Positions 1 to 6,023 of a stretch of 9,834 nt of DNA are shown in pieces (position 1 is the stretch's first letter; each line of letters opens with the position of its first letter). The translations under genes and the position numbers were made by a program. Below the pieces are notes generated by a model. That model did no database searches. It saw only the letters and a list, made by a program, of their open reading frames with translations, and was not told where the DNA came from. The DNA comes from Acidobacteriota bacterium (GTDB taxonomy: Bacteria > Acidobacteriota > Terriglobia > Terriglobales > Acidobacteriaceae), in contig JAJZIF010000096.1 of NCBI GenBank assembly GCA_021810735.1, positions 1 to 9,834 of the forward strand, in the 5' to 3' direction.

Positions 1-252
1 AATCCCTCCTCGCCGAACTACCAATCGCTCCATCACGCTATGGCCGCGTTTCTGGCCCAGGCCGGAGCCGGCACAAGCAATGCCGGACACGCCGCGGCCG
101 CGCAGATTTACGCCATCATGCACCAGCAGGCCCGCGCTCTGGCCTATGTCGATACCGTTCATATCCTTGTCCTGCTCACAGCCTGCCTTATTCCCATCGG
201 CTACCTCATGAAGAAGCCGCGTTTCCGCAAGCCTGCCGAGCCCCTCGAGTAG
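1..252 (+). CDS. DHA2-family MFS efflux transporter, C-terminal end (partial)
   Basis: The reading frame is open from the first base and stops with TAG at 250-252, leaving the last 83 residues of a larger protein. The visible part holds a loop rich in Ala and Gly, the stretch QQARALAYVDTVHIL, one strongly hydrophobic segment (about 18 residues) and a short basic tail, KKPRFRKP. In EmrB/QacA-type drug:H+ antiporters of the DHA2 family the last periplasmic loop ends in a similar 'QA...AY.D.F' stretch just before transmembrane helix 14, and a short cytoplasmic tail follows. The fit is therefore to the end of a 14-helix inner-membrane exporter that uses the proton gradient. The substrate cannot be told from this piece. 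The gene 42 nt downstream on the same strand may be cotranscribed. Other MFS families are possible because only one helix is visible. Confidence 0.72.
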   Translation, partial: NPSSPNYQSLHHAMAAFLAQAGAGTSNAGHAAAAQIYAIMHQQARALAYVDTVHILVLLTACLIPIGYLMKKPRFRKPAEPLE

Positions 253-294
253 CCCCGCCGGAATATCTCCATCGGTCCCCGCTTTCCCGGTAAA

Positions 295-2052
295 ATGCGC
301 TTGCCGAGGATTCGTCTCGCCACGGCGCGAGAAATGTTCGAGAACCTTGCCCAACTCGACGACGGCCGCCAGGCACGCAAGCGCGCGTCCACCATGTTCC
401 GCGGCTTCTTCGACCCCGTCTATGGCGACGGCAACCACTTCGTTGCACGCTGGCTCTTCCTGCGTGCGCTTGCGCTCATTTACTTTTCGGCGTTCTTTTC
501 CCTGCTGTTTCAGATCCGCGGACTCATCGGCCCGGATGGTCTGCTTCCGGCCGATCAGTACCTGCCAAAAGTCACGGAAGCCTTCGGCCTGCTCCGCTTC
601 TGGTACGCGCCCACGCTGCTTTGGCTCTCCGCCGGCTCGCATATGCTCATGGCCATCTGCTGGATTGGCCTGGCCGCCTCAGTGCTGGCCGCCGTCAACG
701 TGTGGCCGCGCCTTAGCTTCTTCGTTTGCTTCGTCTGCTATTTATCTTTCATCGGCGCCGCGCAGGATTTCGCCTCCTACCAGTCCGATGGCATGCTGCT
801 GGCCGCGGGCTTTCTCGTGCTCTTTCTCGCTCCACGCGGGCTCTGGCCCGGCTGGGGACTCGGCTCGGTGCCCATTCGCGCCGCCCGCCTTCTGTTGCTC
901 TGGGAGTGGTTCCGCATCTACTTCGAGTCCGGTGTGGTCAAGCTCGAAAGCGGCGACCCAACATGGCGCAACTTCACCGCCATGTACCACTACTACCAGA
1001 ATGGCCCGCTGCCCACCTGGATCGGCTGGTATCTTGAGCATTTGCCGCACTGGTTTCAAAAAGCCACAGCTGGCGCCACGCTGGTCATGGAACTTGGCGT
1101 CGTCTTCCTGGCCTTTTTGCCGCGGCGCTGGCGCATTTTCTGCTTTTGCTTCGTCACCGCGTGGCAAATCGGCGTCATCCTCACCGCGAATTATGCATTC
1201 CTCAACTACCTCGTGCTCTCGCTCGGCATTCTTCTGCTGGAAGACCAGACCCTGATCCGCTTCATCCCCACACGCTGGCGCAAGAGCTTTCAGCGTTCGC
1301 AACACCCATCCGAAAGCGAGAAGACAGCCGAAGAAACAACCGAAACAAGCCCTGCGCACGAAGAAGATTCCATCACCGAGGAAGCTCCATCGGTGCGTCC
1401 ACCGCGCTGGCGACGGAGTCTGCGCACGCTTCGAATCAGCCTCGTCGCCTTCATCCTTTGCTGGGTTTTCTATGGGACGATCGTCCCCGTGCTGCAGCTC
1501 GCCTGGCGCGGCGTCCCGTTGCCCGAACAGCCCATCTACGCCCTTGCGCCCTTTCGCATCGCCAACCGATATGGCCTCTTCGCCGTCATGACGCCTGCGC
1601 GCTACCTCATCGAATTCCAGGGTTCCAACGACGGCGTCCATTGGACGGCCTACCCCTATCGCTATCAGCCGCAGAATGTCCATCAGGCGCCCGGCATCTA
1701 CGCACCCTACCAACCACGTTTTGACTGGAACCTGTGGTTCGCCTCGCTTGGAAACTGGAGACAATACCCGTTTGTATTGAATTGCGAGGCTCGCCTTCTG
1801 CTGGGGAGTCCCGCCGTCCTTCAACTCTTCGCGGGCAATCCCTTCCCATCGGCGCCACCCAGGTATGTCCGCACCGTTGTCTGGCAGTACTGGTTCAGCA
1901 CGCCGGAAGAGAAGCGCACGCAAGGTGTCTGGTGGACCCGTACGCTGCTCGGCTTATATGCTCCTCCGCTCGAACGAACGCCCGATGGCCACGTCGCGCT
2001 TTTCGAGCCGCCTCTGCAACTTCAGGCCGAACCAGCCCAGGTCGTAAAATGA
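295..2052 (+). CDS. Lipase maturation factor family membrane protein
   Basis: A 585-residue multi-pass membrane protein. Hydrophobic segments lie near residues 53-75, 103-135, 140-155, 165-180, 195-210, 258-276, 280-315 and 380-402. Family signatures are visible: GLIGPDGLLPADQYL near 76-90, VKLESGDPTWRNFTAMYHYY near 215-234, and a conserved C-terminal soluble part containing YAPYQPRFDWNLWFA (469-483), the GSPAVLQLFAGNPFP stretch (504-518), RYVR (523-526) and WW near 546. Vertebrate LMF1 helps fold homodimeric lipases in the endoplasmic reticulum. The role of bacterial homologues is not established, and folding or export of a secreted enzyme is only a guess. Residues 335-370 form an acidic, Glu/Thr/Ser-rich linker between the helices and the C-terminal domain. 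No strong ribosome site precedes the ATG at 295. In-frame ATGs at 334 and 394 are alternatives, and family similarity only begins around residue 34. It ends 16 nt before the yggX-like gene. Confidence 0.87.
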   Translation: MRLPRIRLATAREMFENLAQLDDGRQARKRASTMFRGFFDPVYGDGNHFVARWLFLRALALIYFSAFFSLLFQIRGLIGPDGLLPADQYLPKVTEAFGLLRFWYAPTLLWLSAGSHMLMAICWIGLAASVLAAVNVWPRLSFFVCFVCYLSFIGAAQDFASYQSDGMLLAAGFLVLFLAPRGLWPGWGLGSVPIRAARLLLLWEWFRIYFESGVVKLESGDPTWRNFTAMYHYYQNGPLPTWIGWYLEHLPHWFQKATAGATLVMELGVVFLAFLPRRWRIFCFCFVTAWQIGVILTANYAFLNYLVLSLGILLLEDQTLIRFIPTRWRKSFQRSQHPSESEKTAEETTETSPAHEEDSITEEAPSVRPPRWRRSLRTLRISLVAFILCWVFYGTIVPVLQLAWRGVPLPEQPIYALAPFRIANRYGLFAVMTPARYLIEFQGSNDGVHWTAYPYRYQPQNVHQAPGIYAPYQPRFDWNLWFASLGNWRQYPFVLNCEARLLLGSPAVLQLFAGNPFPSAPPRYVRTVVWQYWFSTPEEKRTQGVWWTRTLLGLYAPPLERTPDGHVALFEPPLQLQAEPAQVVK

Positions 2053-2068
2053 AGACTGAGTGAGGACT

Positions 2069-2344
2069 ATGGCACACACAGTATTTTGCGTACGTTACAA
2101 GCAGGAAATGGAGGGGCTCAACGAGCCGCCTTTTGACAGCGACTTTGGACAGAAAATCTATCAAAATGTCTCGAAAAAAGCCTGGGGCGAATGGGTCGAA
2201 CACCAGAAAATGCTGCTCAATGAATATCGCCTGCAACCCTGGACACCTCAGGCACAGGAATTTCTCGTCGAGCAGATGAATCAATTCTTCTTCGGCGAAG
2301 GCTCCGCTCTGCCCAAGGAATACGTTCCGCCCTCATCCCACTAA
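2069..2344 (+). CDS. yggX: Probable Fe(2+)-trafficking protein, YggX family
   Basis: A 91-residue cytoplasmic protein, the same length as E. coli YggX. It matches the family from its first residues: HTVFCVRYKQEMEGLNEPPF resembles the YggX N-terminus with its single conserved Cys (Cys7 here), followed by GQKIYQNVSKKAWGEW, a helical stretch with MLLNEYRL, and the acidic-aromatic end with FFFGEG. YggX helps keep labile iron available for Fe-S cluster repair and protects clusters from oxidative damage. An in-frame GTG at 2060 would add three residues, but family similarity begins at the ATG at 2069. A GAGGA at 2062-2066 lies very close to that ATG. The gene follows the lipase maturation factor gene by 16 nt, suggesting cotranscription. 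Its stop overlaps the stop of the convergent deacetylase gene. Confidence 0.93.
   Translation: MAHTVFCVRYKQEMEGLNEPPFDSDFGQKIYQNVSKKAWGEWVEHQKMLLNEYRLQPWTPQAQEFLVEQMNQFFFGEGSALPKEYVPPSSH
2341..2344. other. Shared stop bases of two convergent genes (CTAA)
   Basis: The four bases CTAA provide TAA for the plus-strand yggX-like gene (2342-2344) and, on the other strand, TAG for the deacetylase gene (2341-2343). There is no room for a terminator between them, so each transcript must run into the opposite gene. Confidence 0.9.
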
Positions 2345-3081
2345 ACCGAATCCCATCGGTCGACGGTCACGAATCTGCGGCCCGCCGCATCCTGCGCCAG
2401 CAGCATTTCCACTGCGCGCAGGGTGCGGCTGCGGTCTGCGCCCATGGTCAGGTGGCCGCCATCGTGCAGCAGCACATTCGATCCCCTGCCGCGTCGCCGG
2501 TTGCGAGCAATCCCTGCCTTCACGATTCCGTAGACTTCCTCCGCGGATTTCTGCGCCCAGTCGTGACCGGTCACATTCCACGTCACGGGAACGAGTCCCA
2601 GTTGCCGCGCCGTACGCAGCACGTCCGGGCGTCTGCCGCCAAACGGCGGGCGAAAATACCGTACCGGCTCGCCCAGCGTGTCTTCCAGAATCGCGTTGCA
2701 GCCAGCCAGTTCCTCGCGCACGCGTCGCGGAGAGGCACGCGCCAGAAGTGGATGCGTCACCGTGTGATTCCCCACCAGGTGCCCTGCCTCATGCACGCGC
2801 CTCGCCAGCGCCGGGCTCTGGCGCGCATATTGACCCACCATGAAGAACGTGGCACGCACGTCATGCTTCGCCAGCACCTCCAGCAGCGCCCCCGTACAAG
2901 CGTCATTCGGGCCGTCGTCAAAGGTCAGGGCAATCTCGCTCGGATCGCTCCCGCCGCGAATCGTGCTGCCGAAAATTTGTGACCCCGGCCACAGAGCCGC
3001 GTACGCGAATCCGCCCACGGCCAGCCCTGCCACGCCCGTTGCTGCAAGAGCAGACGTCAGAATATTCATACCGTTCGCCAT
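2341..3081 (-). CDS. Polysaccharide deacetylase (NodB homology domain), membrane anchored or exported
   Basis: A 246-residue protein with an N-terminal hydrophobic segment (about residues 6-32) that can act as a signal anchor, followed by a carbohydrate esterase family 4 (NodB) domain. All family motifs are intact: TFDDGP at 53-58 with the catalytic base and metal-binding Asp55/Asp56, the zinc-binding HTVTH at 106-110, RPPFGG at 144-149, TWNVTGHDW at 167-175, and the LLHDG block with His206 at 204-208. Such enzymes remove N- or O-acetyl groups from chitin-like oligomers, peptidoglycan or other surface glycans outside the cytoplasmic membrane. The substrate here is unknown. ATG 3081 is chosen because GAGG lies 4 nt upstream; an ATG four codons later is possible. 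It starts 24 nt after the htrA-like stop, so the two are probably one transcript. It ends convergently on the yggX-like gene with a 4-nt overlap. Confidence 0.93.
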   Translation of the reverse strand: MANGMNILTSALAATGVAGLAVGGFAYAALWPGSQIFGSTIRGGSDPSEIALTFDDGPNDACTGALLEVLAKHDVRATFFMVGQYARQSPALARRVHEAGHLVGNHTVTHPLLARASPRRVREELAGCNAILEDTLGEPVRYFRPPFGGRRPDVLRTARQLGLVPVTWNVTGHDWAQKSAEEVYGIVKAGIARNRRRGRGSNVLLHDGGHLTMGADRSRTLRAVEMLLAQDAAGRRFVTVDRWDSV

Positions 3082-3105
3082 CCTGCCTCTACGGTCGCTT
3101 TCCCT

Positions 3106-4347
3106 TTACGATTTTCCGGCGTGAAAAACATGATAGAGGGCGGCGTGCACCACACTTTGTGCCGGCACACGGTTCTGTGCAGTTTCTTCAGGTCCGTTCT
3201 CGCCTGCCACGCCCAGCTTCACATGGAAGATCATCTTGCGACTGCCACGATACGCGGTGATGGTGATCGTTTCTCCCGGTCGCAGCCCGTCCATGATGTC
3301 CGACATGTCCCGCTGATTCGTCACCTGGTGCCCATCCATCGACACAATCAGATCGCCGCCGATATAAATCTGCTGGTTCCCCAGGTAGGCAATCTGGTTG
3401 CCGCCATGTAGACCGGCCTGGGCCGCCGGACCACCCGGAAAGACCCGCTCAATCAACAGTCCATAATTCACCGGTAGATTCATCTGCTGCGCCAGATACG
3501 GCCCAATCGGCAGTGTTTCAATGCCCAGTGTCGGACGCATCGCATGCCCATAACGCTTCAGATCCAGCAGCACCGCTTTCGCCGTGTCGATTGGAATCGC
3601 AAAGCCGATACCGGCGCTCTGCTCCACCTGCACCTGGTTGTTCGGATTGGTAGCAATCATCGAATTGATGCCGATCACTTCGCCCTGGGAGTTCAGGAGC
3701 GGCCCGCCCGAGTTGCCGGGATTGATCGGCGCATCGGTCTGAATCGCATTCTGGATCAGTACTCCGGTCGGGCCGCGCACGGAGCGAATCGCGCTGATAA
3801 TGCCCGAGGTCATCGTCCCGCTCAATCCGAAGGGATTGCCAATGGCGTATACCTGCTGCCCCACCTGCAGGTTCTTTGAACTGGCCAGAACCGCGGGCTG
3901 CAAATTTGGCGCATCGATCTTTAGCAACGCCAGGTCGTGAGCGCGATCTCCGCCCACCAGCGTCGCCTTGTAGCGGTGCTTGTCCCAAGTCTGCACTTCG
4001 ATGTTCTGCGCTCCGGCAATCACGTGATAATTGGTCAGAATGTATCCGGCTTTATCGAGAATAAAGCCCGAACCCTGCCCCTGCTGCGGCACCAGCCCAT
4101 AGAAGAAATTCAGCCCCACCGACGTCGAGGTGATATTCACCACCGACGGCAGAGCACGCTTATACACATTGATATTGTTTTCTTCTTCGGGCAGATATTT
4201 GGGCTCGGTGTTCACTACATTCAGCGTCAACGACGAGGGATCGGGCTTGGCAAATACGCCGAAATTTCCCTCGGAGCCAAGGTGCGAAAGAAGAAACCAG
4301 AAGCCGCCCACCATGAGCAGCACCAATGCAATTTGACGGAGTTTCAT
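3106..4347 (-). CDS. HtrA/DegP-like S1C serine protease with one PDZ domain, membrane anchored
   Basis: A 413-residue periplasm-facing protease. An N-terminal hydrophobic stretch (about residues 5-20, after MKLRQ) fits an uncleaved anchor or signal, followed by a linker to about residue 60. The trypsin-like domain has a complete triad: His108 in TNYHV, Asp138 in AHDLALL and Ser213 in NPGNSGGPLLN. A single PDZ domain spans about 270-378, with the family's binding-loop region near 'YGLLIERVFPGGPAAQAGL'. The layout (TM, protease, one PDZ) is that of DegS or HtrA-like proteins rather than two-PDZ DegP. Likely roles are envelope protein quality control or regulated cleavage of a stress-signalling protein. 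The ATG at 4347 has AAGGA at 4357-4353, 5 nt upstream. A longer in-frame start at 4404 would lie inside the leader inverted repeat and is less likely. About 35 residues with no recognised motif follow the PDZ domain. The deacetylase gene follows 24 nt downstream. Confidence 0.94.
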   Translation of the reverse strand: MKLRQIALVLLMVGGFWFLLSHLGSEGNFGVFAKPDPSSLTLNVVNTEPKYLPEEENNINVYKRALPSVVNITSTSVGLNFFYGLVPQQGQGSGFILDKAGYILTNYHVIAGAQNIEVQTWDKHRYKATLVGGDRAHDLALLKIDAPNLQPAVLASSKNLQVGQQVYAIGNPFGLSGTMTSGIISAIRSVRGPTGVLIQNAIQTDAPINPGNSGGPLLNSQGEVIGINSMIATNPNNQVQVEQSAGIGFAIPIDTAKAVLLDLKRYGHAMRPTLGIETLPIGPYLAQQMNLPVNYGLLIERVFPGGPAAQAGLHGGNQIAYLGNQQIYIGGDLIVSMDGHQVTNQRDMSDIMDGLRPGETITITAYRGSRKMIFHVKLGVAGENGPEETAQNRVPAQSVVHAALYHVFHAGKS

Positions 4348-4352
4348 GCGTA

Positions 4353-4409
4353 TCCTTACCAGGGGACTGCTATTTGCTTCCGGGCCGACAACCCCCTGAA
4401 GCAAATAGC
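4353..4409 (-). promoter_or_regulatory. htrA leader: 12-bp inverted repeat with possible pseudoknot, next to the ribosome site
   Basis: The arms 4369-4380 (GCTATTTGCTTC) and 4398-4409 (GAAGCAAATAGC) are perfect complements separated by 17 nt. Read on the gene's strand, the loop begins AGGGGG (4397-4392), and CCCCT lies just after the stem (4365-4361). The two can pair, giving an H-type pseudoknot that ends 3 nt before the AAGGA ribosome site (4357-4353). No T-run follows, so this is not an intrinsic terminator for coaE. The pairing is read directly from the sequence; function as an RNA switch or a protein-binding site is inference. Confidence 0.5.
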
Positions 4410-4477
4410 GCCTCTAAACTGCCGGCAAGAGCCACGTACGCCACCGGCACAAGAAGTGCTGATTCCAGTCTACCGCC

Positions 4478-5155
4478 TTAGTTACGAATCGTTTTCGCCG
4501 CGGTATGCAACGCCGCGGCAAGGCGCTCAACCTGCTGCCGGGTTGCCTCGACTGTACCCGAATTGTCGATGACTGCATCACACAGAGGAATCTTCACCCC
4601 ATCCGGAATCTGCCGCGCCAGCCGCGCACGCGCGTCCCGTTCCACCTCCGCTGCGCGTTCCTTCGAGTGACCCGGCTCTGCAGCCAGCACCCGGCTGACA
4701 TATCGCTCGATCTTCACTGCATCGGGCGCAGTCACCAGCAGCACCCGGTCAAATCGGTCCCGCCATCCCGGCACACTGGCATTCTCACCACGGCTCGCCT
4801 CAAAAATCAGCGCCGATTCCACCATCGCAACGGCATGGGGATCGCGGGCAAAAATCTCGCGCATCCACCGCTCCTGCGCGGCAATCACCGGCGGATGCAC
4901 CAGCGCATTGAGCTCCTTCAGCCGCCCTTGCCCAAAGGCGAGTTCCGCCAGGCGCGCACGGTCCAGGCGGCCATCGGCGCGCACCACTTCGGGTCCAAAG
5001 TGCTCCACGATGGCGCGGTAGGCGCTCTGCCCCGGCTCCATCAGCTCCCGCCCCACCGCGTCGGCTTCGATCACTTCGATGCCCTGCTCCCGAAACATCT
5101 GGGCGACCGTCGACTTGCCGCTCCCGATTCCGCCCGTCAATCCCACTCGTAGCAA
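4478..5155 (-). CDS. coaE: Dephospho-CoA kinase
   Basis: Catalyses the last step of coenzyme A synthesis: ATP-dependent phosphorylation of the 3'-hydroxyl of dephospho-CoA in the cytoplasm. The 225-residue product begins MLRVGLTGGIGSGKST. The P-loop is GGIGSGKS at residues 8-15. Further CoaE features are IEADAVGRELMEPGQSAY (the DAD-type substrate motif), LVHPPV, the strand ending ALIFE, and DNSGTVEATRQQV near the C-terminus, like the usual 'N.G....L..QV' ending. The start is a TTG at 5155, chosen because a strong AAGGAG (5167-5162) lies exactly 6 nt upstream; a GTG three codons later is the alternative. The product is slightly longer than E. coli CoaE (206). It is divergent from the Trm112-like gene with only 36 nt between the starts. 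The htrA-like gene lies 130 nt downstream on the same strand, so readthrough is possible. Confidence 0.94.
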   Translation of the reverse strand: MLRVGLTGGIGSGKSTVAQMFREQGIEVIEADAVGRELMEPGQSAYRAIVEHFGPEVVRADGRLDRARLAELAFGQGRLKELNALVHPPVIAAQERWMREIFARDPHAVAMVESALIFEASRGENASVPGWRDRFDRVLLVTAPDAVKIERYVSRVLAAEPGHSKERAAEVERDARARLARQIPDGVKIPLCDAVIDNSGTVEATRQQVERLAAALHTAAKTIRN

Positions 5156-5161
5156 ATCCAA

Positions 5162-5167
5162 CTCCTT
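5162..5167 (-). promoter_or_regulatory. Ribosome binding site that fixes the coaE TTG start
   Basis: On the minus strand AAGGAG is followed after 6 nt by TTG at 5155. This is near-ideal spacing and argues for a TTG start over the in-frame GTG at 5146. Confidence 0.75.
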
Positions 5168-5179
5168 ACGCGGCGCCGG

Positions 5180-5192
5180 TACACTGCTTCTA
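5180..5192 (+). promoter_or_regulatory. Possible -10 element for leaderless transcription of the Trm112-like gene
   Basis: TACACT at 5180-5185 ends 6 nt before the ATG at 5192, so transcription would start at or next to the start codon. No Shine-Dalgarno sequence precedes this ATG, which fits a leaderless mRNA. The -35 position (around 5157-5162) is a poor match, so the call is tentative. Confidence 0.25.
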
Positions 5193-5365
5193 TGCCCGTC
5201 GCTGACAACATTACGCGCATGCTCGACCTGATTGTATGTCCTGCTTGCCGCGGCCCGCTCACCATCGCTGGGGAAGAACCGTCCATCACCTGTAAGGCCT
5301 GCGGGCGCCGGTACAAGATCAAAGACGGCATCCCCGTACTCATTGTGGAGCGCGCAATCTCGTAA
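5192..5365 (+). CDS. Trm112 family zinc-ribbon protein (UPF0434/YcaR-like)
   Basis: A 57-residue protein with four cysteines in two CxxC pairs, C16-P-A-C19 and C34-K-A-C37, and the family ending YKIKDGIPVLIVE. E. coli YcaR has the same plan, with ACPVC near the start and FPLRDGIPVLL near the end. In eukaryotes and archaea Trm112 is a small zinc-binding activator of several methyltransferases acting on tRNA, rRNA and release factors. The partner in bacteria is not settled. The chosen ATG has no visible ribosome site, and an in-frame ATG at 5219 would give a 48-residue form starting MLDLIVCPAC. It is divergent from coaE, with both starts inside a 36-nt gap, so the two genes must share or interleave their promoter sequences. 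Confidence 0.88.
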   Translation: MPVADNITRMLDLIVCPACRGPLTIAGEEPSITCKACGRRYKIKDGIPVLIVERAIS

Positions 5366-5508
5366 CCCTTGACGTTCTTCCGTCCGATACCTCAGTCGGC
5401 TGCAGCGAAGACGCTCACTTGCGTCATGAAGGAGCAGGACCAAATTCACCCCTAGCCCAGCAACACATACCCCGCCTCACGTGTCTAAACAGGCAGAGGA
5501 AAGAGCCC
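5366..5508. other. Short intergenic stretch with no clear feature
   Basis: Lies between the Trm112-like gene and the 81-residue hypothetical. It holds a 5-bp perfect stem, GACGC/GCGTC at 5410-5414 and 5421-5425, without a T-run, and a lone TTGACG at 5369-5374 without a matching -10. Neither is enough to call a terminator or promoter. Confidence 0.3.
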
Positions 5509-5754
5509 ATGAATACCCGGCCAGATCAAGTCGAGAAGTTCTCCGCAGCCGAACTCGCCAATCTGCGCGCCGACCTGCTGCGAGCGGGAATTGACAGCAG
5601 GCAGGCAGCCGAAATCCTCACCACCTTCCTTATGGGCCGCGGATACAGCGTGGACTCCCAACGGGTGGCGGAAGTCGCTCTCCAGATCGAACGAATGACC
5701 TGCTCACCTGAGTGCATGCAGGCGGAACTCGAACGCGTCGCCCTCGTCAATTAG
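5509..5754 (+). CDS. Hypothetical protein, 81 aa
   Basis: I do not recognise this protein. It is small, soluble and predicted mostly helical, with no signal peptide or membrane segment. Residues 12-30 (SAAELANLRADLLRAGIDS) and 31-62 read as amphipathic helices, with a turn at GRGYSVDS (43-50). Near the end is a CSPEC pair (Cys65, Cys69), too little for a metal-site claim. A good ribosome site, AGAGGA at 5495-5500, lies 8 nt before the ATG, which supports real translation. The TAG stop overlaps the end of a possible small gene on the other strand. Its neighbours give no clue to function. A DNA- or protein-binding adaptor would fit the size, but that is only a guess. Confidence 0.6.
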   Translation: MNTRPDQVEKFSAAELANLRADLLRAGIDSRQAAEILTTFLMGRGYSVDSQRVAEVALQIERMTCSPECMQAELERVALVN

Positions 5755-5863
5755 ACAGTTTTTCCAATCGCCCCCTGCCGTCGCGCCGCATCTGCACGGC
5801 AGGCTCGGTCGCGCCCAACGAGAACATGCCCAGGTCCATGGTCCCCGACGCAACACGTGCCAT
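5747..5863 (-). CDS. Possible 38-aa small protein (uncertain)
   Basis: On the minus strand AGAAGG lies about 6 nt before an ATG at 5863 that opens 38 codons ending in TGA. The product begins MARVASGTMDLGMFSLGA and ends in a basic stretch, RRDGRGRLEKL. The frame is also open upstream of this ATG. It matches nothing I know. It overlaps the 3' end of the 81-residue gene by 8 nt. The ribosome site is the main reason to list it; a chance open frame is about as likely. Confidence 0.2.
   Translation of the reverse strand: MARVASGTMDLGMFSLGATEPAVQMRRDGRGRLEKLSN
5774..5803. repeat. 8-bp perfect inverted repeat
   Basis: CCTGCCGT at 5774-5781 and ACGGCAGG at 5796-5803 with a 14-nt spacer, 20 nt after the stop of the 81-residue gene. 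No T-run follows on the plus strand, so it is at best a weak end-of-transcript hairpin. Rho-dependent ending or an mRNA 3' stabiliser would also fit. Confidence 0.35.
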
Positions 5864-5954
5864 TTTGACCTTCTCAGGCAACCTTTTTCGATGGATCGAT
5901 TTTCCTCGCCGGAACTTCGCCGCCCGAGCTACGCCTGCGTCCAACGATTAGATC

Positions 5955-6014
5955 GCTGCTCGGAGGACCCGGTTCGACCGTGCACGACAGATGCTCCTCG
6001 AGCAGCCAAAGGAG
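5955..6014 (+). promoter_or_regulatory. Leader hairpin with competing Shine-Dalgarno pairing
   Basis: GCTGCTCGGAGGA (5955-5967) pairs with TCCTCGAGCAGC (5995-6006) over 12 bp with one bulged G and a 27-nt loop that holds a small CGGT/ACCG stem (5970-5973 with 5977-5980). The ribosome site AAAGGAG follows at 6008-6014. CTCCT (5994-5998), largely within the 3' arm, is also complementary to AGGAG (6010-6014), so the long stem and a ribosome-site-blocking stem exclude each other. This resembles translational switches. The complementarity is read directly; regulation is inferred. Confidence 0.4.
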
Positions 6015-6023
6015 TATCCGACT

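Noticed and set aside
742..1923. A 393-codon open frame on the minus strand
   Set aside because: Lies wholly antisense to the lipase maturation factor gene, which has clear family motifs. GC-rich codon bias opens the opposite frame, and its product has no recognisable domain.
4369..4409. Intrinsic terminator for coaE
   Set aside because: The stem is long and perfect, but on the coaE strand it is followed by AGTCCCC, not a T-run, and it abuts the htrA ribosome site. A regulatory leader fits better.
5426..5455. A nine-codon leader peptide (MKEQDQIHP) before the 81-residue gene
   Set aside because: Very short, without a ribosome site or an attenuator-like hairpin and T-run after it; likely chance.
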